Both the position numbers and the translations under genes were made by a program. From assembly GCA_963763495.1 (NCBI GenBank), contig CAVXOY010000019.1, forward strand, positions 62,001-126,000: a stretch of 64,000 bases of DNA, read 5' to 3'. Within the stretch, counting starts at the first letter, position 1, and each line of letters opens with the position of its first letter. Under the pieces are notes generated by a model. It had not been told where the DNA came from. It saw only the letters and a program-made list of their open reading frames with translations, and did no database searches. Source of the stretch: DAOUEO01 sp963763495. Lineage in GTDB: Bacteria > Chloroflexota > Dehalococcoidia > DSTF01 > JALHUB01. This document shows positions 60,955 through 64,000 of the stretch, in pieces.

Positions 60955-62025
60955 ATGGCGGTGGAGGTACATATTCCCACCCCGTTTCGAAGACTAACGG
61001 GCGGCCGGGCCGATATCGACGGCGACGGCGAGAACGTCAGCGACCTGCTGGTTGACCTGGAAAAGCGATTTCCGGGCTTCCGCGGCGTCATGTTCGATAA
61101 CCAGGGCCGGATACCGCCTCACATCAAGATCTACGTCAACAGCCAGGACATAGCCTCCCTGGGAGGGCTGACGACGCCGCTGCAGGAGGGCGACCGGGTG
61201 GCGATCATCCCCGCCACCGCCGGCGGCAGCGCGGGCGGTCCCGACTCTCCCCTCACACCCGAGCAGAAGGAGCGCTATTCCCGCCATATCGTCCTCCCCC
61301 ACTGGGGCGAGGAGGGGCAGCGGAAGCTGGCGGCAGCCAAGGTGCTGGTCGTGGGCGCCGGTGGACTGGGATCGCCGGTGCTCATCTACCTGGCGGGGGC
61401 CGGCGTCGGCACTTTGGGCGTCGTCGAGTTCGACACAGTAGACATCTCCAATCTGCCGCGCCAGATCCTCCATCACACGCACGATGTCGGCCGGCCCAAG
61501 GCGATATCGGCGCGGGAGAGCATCGCCGACAACAACCCGGACGTGAAGGTCGCGCTGCACGAGACGCGGCTGACGCGGGAGAACGCGCTGGATATCATCG
61601 CCGGCTACGATATCGTGGTGCCGGCGGTCGACAACCTGGGGACGCGCTACCTGGTCAACGATGCCTGCGTTCTTCTCGGCAAGCCGATGGTGGAGGCGAG
61701 CGTCCTTGCTTATGAGGGGCAATGCACCGTATTCTTGCCGGGCAAGGGCTGCTATCGCTGCCTGTACGCAGCGCCGCCGCCGCCGGGGCTGATGCCCACG
61801 CCTGCTGAGGCGGGCGTACTGAGCATCCTGCCGGCGGTGATGGGCCCGATCCAGGCGATGGAGACGCTGAAGCTGATACTGGGGATAGGCGAGCCGCTCA
61901 GCGGGCGCCTCCTCCTGTTCGATGCTCTGACGATGGAGTTCCGGCAGGTGCGGATCAAGCGCGATCCCAACTGTCCGGTCTGTGGGGACAAGCCGACGAT
62001 CAAGGCGCTCGTCGACTACGACTAG
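60955..62025 (+). CDS. Fusion of a ThiS/MoaD-like domain with a MoeB/ThiF-like E1 enzyme
   Basis: 356 residues. Residues 1-92 are a ubiquitin-like fold ending in GG (residues 90-91): VEVHIPTPFRRLTGGRADIDGDGENVSDLL through VAIIPATAGG. Residues 98-356 are an E1: the adenylation loop VVGAGGLGSPV (133-141), DTVDISNLPRQ and AVDNLGTRYLVND, plus a zinc site CYRC (266-269) and CPVC (340-343). The Gly-Gly is not at the end, so the fused carrier cannot be activated unless it is cleaved. The position usually holding the catalytic cysteine (TC-x-EAG in MoeB) reads PTPAEAG, so the enzyme probably adenylates without a thioester. Confidence 0.9.
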   Translation: MAVEVHIPTPFRRLTGGRADIDGDGENVSDLLVDLEKRFPGFRGVMFDNQGRIPPHIKIYVNSQDIASLGGLTTPLQEGDRVAIIPATAGGSAGGPDSPLTPEQKERYSRHIVLPHWGEEGQRKLAAAKVLVVGAGGLGSPVLIYLAGAGVGTLGVVEFDTVDISNLPRQILHHTHDVGRPKAISARESIADNNPDVKVALHETRLTRENALDIIAGYDIVVPAVDNLGTRYLVNDACVLLGKPMVEASVLAYEGQCTVFLPGKGCYRCLYAAPPPPGLMPTPAEAGVLSILPAVMGPIQAMETLKLILGIGEPLSGRLLLFDALTMEFRQVRIKRDPNCPVCGDKPTIKALVDYD

Positions 62026-62057
62026 TTTGGCGGCTCGACCGCCGGCAGGTGAGACCC

Positions 62058-62963
62058 ATGCTCTGTGAGCGGCTCATCGACCTGATTGGCAACACCCCGT
62101 TGGTGGAGATGCCGCGGCTATCGCCTCGGCCGGGAATCCGCTTCTTCGCCAAGCTGGAGGGGCAGAACCCCAGCGGCAGCCTGAAGGACCGCATCGCCCT
62201 GTTCATGATCGAGCAGGCGGAGAAGCGGGGCGACCTGCGGCCGGGGATGACGATCCTGGAGGCGACGAGCGGCAATACCGGCGTCTCCCTGGCGATGATG
62301 GCGCGAATCAAGGGCTACCCGATCCGGGTGGTCATGCCGGACAACGTCAGCCGGGAGCGGACGCTGGTGATGCGGGCCTTTGGGGCGGAGGTCATCCTCA
62401 CCGACGGCGCCAAGTACACCGACGGAGCGATAGAGCTGGCGAGTCAACTGGCAGCGGAGGACTCCTCCTACTTCCTCACCAGCCAGTTCTCCAACGCCGA
62501 CAACCCCCTCGCCCACTACGAGACGACCGGGCCCGAGATCCTGCGCGACCTCGCCGACATCGATGTCTTCGTTGCCGGAACAGGGACAGGCGGGACGGTC
62601 AGCGGCGTCGGACGCTACCTGAAAGAGCATAAGCCGGGGACCAAGGTTGTCTGCGTGGAGCCGCCGCCGGACGAGCTGATCGAAGGGCTGCACACGCTGG
62701 AGGGGTTCCGGCCCGGCGTCCTCGACCTGTCGGTTATCGATGAGCGAATCGTCGTGAACCAAGCGGACTCCTTCGCCGCAGCGCGGGAGCTGGCGGAGAC
62801 GGAGGGCATATTCGCCGGGCCCTCCTCGGGAGCGGTGCTCCACGCCGCCCGCGTCATCGCCGAGAGGCACGAGAGCGGCAACTTCGCTCTCCTCGTGGGC
62901 GACGGCGGCTGGAAGTACCTATCGACGGGGCTTTGGGCGCCGCGATTCCCCCAGGCAAAGTAG
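62058..62963 (+). CDS. cysM: Cysteine synthase, CysM-like
   Basis: 301 residues from ATG 62058 (RBS AGGTGA). LIDLIGNTPLVEMPRL, the PLP lysine K43 in NPSGSLKDRIA, LEATSGNTGVSLAMMARIKGYP, GTGTGGTVSGVGRYLKE and FAGPSSGAVLHAARVI are the motifs. In Mycobacterium tuberculosis a related CysM uses O-phosphoserine and a thiocarboxylated carrier rather than free sulfide. The carrier and protease genes on either side indicate the same chemistry here. It is not clear from sequence which acceptor is used. Confidence 0.92.
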   Translation: MLCERLIDLIGNTPLVEMPRLSPRPGIRFFAKLEGQNPSGSLKDRIALFMIEQAEKRGDLRPGMTILEATSGNTGVSLAMMARIKGYPIRVVMPDNVSRERTLVMRAFGAEVILTDGAKYTDGAIELASQLAAEDSSYFLTSQFSNADNPLAHYETTGPEILRDLADIDVFVAGTGTGGTVSGVGRYLKEHKPGTKVVCVEPPPDELIEGLHTLEGFRPGVLDLSVIDERIVVNQADSFAAARELAETEGIFAGPSSGAVLHAARVIAERHESGNFALLVGDGGWKYLSTGLWAPRFPQAK

Positions 62964-62971
62964 GGCAGTAC

Positions 62972-63403
62972 GTGTTCGAACTCCCGCGACGCTACGTCGA
63001 GGAGATCATCGCTCATGCCCGCGAGGCGGCGCCGAACGAGTGCTGCGGCATTCTTGCGGGCAAGGGCGGGCGGATCCTCAAGCTCTACCGCGCCGTCAAC
63101 GCCGAGGAAAGCCCTTACCGCTATAGCATCGACGCGCAGGACCTCTACCGCATCTACCACGAAGTAGAGTCAGCGGGCTGGGAGTTCCTGGCGATCTACC
63201 ACTCTCATCCCAGCGGCGAGGCTTACCCATCGGCGACCGACGTGGGTCTGGCGACCTGGACGGGGCCGGCGGGAATCGTCGATCTCTGGCCGAACACCCG
63301 CTACTTGATCGCTTCCCTCGCCGACGCCGACTCGCCGGTGATCCGGGCGTTCCTCATCCACGGCGGGCGCGTCACCGAGGAGACGCTGCGAATCGTAGGC
63401 TAG
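62972..63403 (+). CDS. mec: JAMM metalloprotease (Mec-like)
   Basis: 143 residues from GTG 62972, just after the cysM stop; an upstream in-frame TTG would overlap cysM. JAMM motif: E23 in NECCGILAGKGG and HSHPSGEAYPSATD at residues 77-90, with zinc ligands H77, H79 and D90. In M. tuberculosis Mec releases cysteine from the carrier-cysteine adduct. Position after cysM matches. It is related to eukaryotic deubiquitinases such as Rpn11. Confidence 0.93.
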   Translation: MFELPRRYVEEIIAHAREAAPNECCGILAGKGGRILKLYRAVNAEESPYRYSIDAQDLYRIYHEVESAGWEFLAIYHSHPSGEAYPSATDVGLATWTGPAGIVDLWPNTRYLIASLADADSPVIRAFLIHGGRVTEETLRIVG

Positions 63404-63528
63404 GCTGCTCCTCACAGCTTACCCTCGTTTTTGTCTATCCCCGGCGTTACTCCTCTCAGCCTTCTGTGATTCCTGCCGATACTCAACTAGGAGCAGGCAT
63501 ACCTTCATGGAAAGAGGGAAACTAGTGC

Positions 63529-64000
63529 GTGCCCAAAAGTAGAAGTCGGCAATCTCCCAGCGAAGCAACGCCCTCACGCCGCCAGGCAGACCTCGACGAG
63601 GTCTTGGCGTCTGCGGTTCGGCTTGCCTGCGATATCCTCAAGAGCGACAGCGCATCGATAGCGCTGGCCGATGAAAAGGGCGTTCTAGCCGTCCACACCC
63701 AACACGGTCTGTCGCCGCGCTTCGTCAGCCGCTGGCGGAAAAGGTCGAACGAGGGCCTCACCGGCATCGTCTTCCGGACCGGGCAACCGTACGTTTCCCC
63801 TGACCTCCTGGCCGATGAGCACTACAAGGGAACGGCCCTGACAAAGGAGGGGCTGCGGGCCCTCCTCGTGGTTCCTCTGAAGGTCGAAGACGCAGTGGTG
63901 GGCTGCCTCTACATCGGTCAGAAGAACCGCCGCGATTTCTCATCCGAGGAGGTGCAGCTCGCGAGCCTATTTGCCGGCCACGTGTCGATGTCGATTGAGA
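63529..64000 (+). CDS. GAF-domain sensor protein (partial, 3' end outside window)
   Basis: 157 codons visible, cut by the right edge. Start GTG 63529 directly follows an in-frame TAG. A start at ATG 63508 would be possible if one base near 63528 were extra, as in other genes here. After a basic, Ser/Arg-rich start, DLDEVLASAVRLACDILKSDSASIALADEKGVLAV, RSNEGLTGIVFRTGQPYVSPDLLADEHYK, LRALLVVPLKVEDAVVGCLYIGQKNRRDFSSEEVQLASLFAGHVSMSIE is a GAF domain. The rest, probably a histidine kinase, HD or GGDEF output, lies outside. Confidence 0.87.
   Translation, partial: MPKSRSRQSPSEATPSRRQADLDEVLASAVRLACDILKSDSASIALADEKGVLAVHTQHGLSPRFVSRWRKRSNEGLTGIVFRTGQPYVSPDLLADEHYKGTALTKEGLRALLVVPLKVEDAVVGCLYIGQKNRRDFSSEEVQLASLFAGHVSMSIE

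Overview
The window is GC-rich bacterial chromosome, densely packed with genes on both strands. It has no tRNA, rRNA, CRISPR array or insertion sequence that I can see. The uninterrupted ribosomal superoperon, zinc-type S14 and L36, zinc-lid adenylate kinase, an AmaP-like protein, small desulforedoxin-like peptides and the overall protein flavour suggest Chloroflexota, possibly a Dehalococcoidia-related lineage. That placement is an inference, not something the sequence proves.

Layout. 0-4.7 kb: an AmaP-like envelope protein (cut by the window edge), the tRNA methylthiotransferase MtaB, a 33-residue zinc-ribbon peptide under a LexA-like box, glycerate kinase, a membrane protein, a minimal metallopeptidase and an unknown gene. 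5-7.3 kb: a lipoprotein resembling glycoside hydrolases and an acyl-CoA dehydrogenase. 7.4-17.6 kb (+): a SAM-I riboswitch with terminator heads a methyl-cycle cluster (mtnA, an alpha-toroid protein, mtnP, a GNAT enzyme, ahcY, metK), followed by sugar-phosphate genes (nucleotidyltransferase, phosphohexomutase, bifunctional phosphoglucose/phosphomannose isomerase). 17.9-40 kb (-): rpsU and yqeY, then the str-S10-spc-alpha superoperon from rpsL to rpsI, including fusA, secY, adk, map, infA, rpoA and truA. Several proteins in this block carry long acidic C-terminal tails. 40-44.6 kb (-): a Tat-exported multicopper oxidase, an amidohydrolase and two tandem desulforedoxin-like peptides. 44.8-46.2 kb (+): a large ArsR-type regulator and a translationally coupled small protein. 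46.3-54.3 kb (-): two dolichyl-phosphate-sugar-synthase-like glycosyltransferases, a GalT-like protein, purH, purM, purF and a cation diffusion facilitator. 54.5-58.6 kb: a Trm112-like protein, folK, folP, an MFS transporter and a PTPS enzyme of the folate type. 58.7-63.4 kb (+): a structured leader with terminator, threonine synthase, a NIL-domain protein, a ubiquitin-like sulfur carrier, a fused carrier-E1 protein, cysteine synthase and a JAMM protease, forming a carrier-dependent cysteine pathway. The window ends inside a GAF-domain gene.

A striking property of the sequence is that twelve genes, several of them essential (metK, secY, rpsC, rplD), contain frame breaks. All 19 breaks I resolved are explained by one extra base; none needs a missing base. 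After removing the extra bases every gene has a length divisible by three. Consensus error from insertion-biased long reads is the simplest explanation, so these genes are annotated as whole CDSs.
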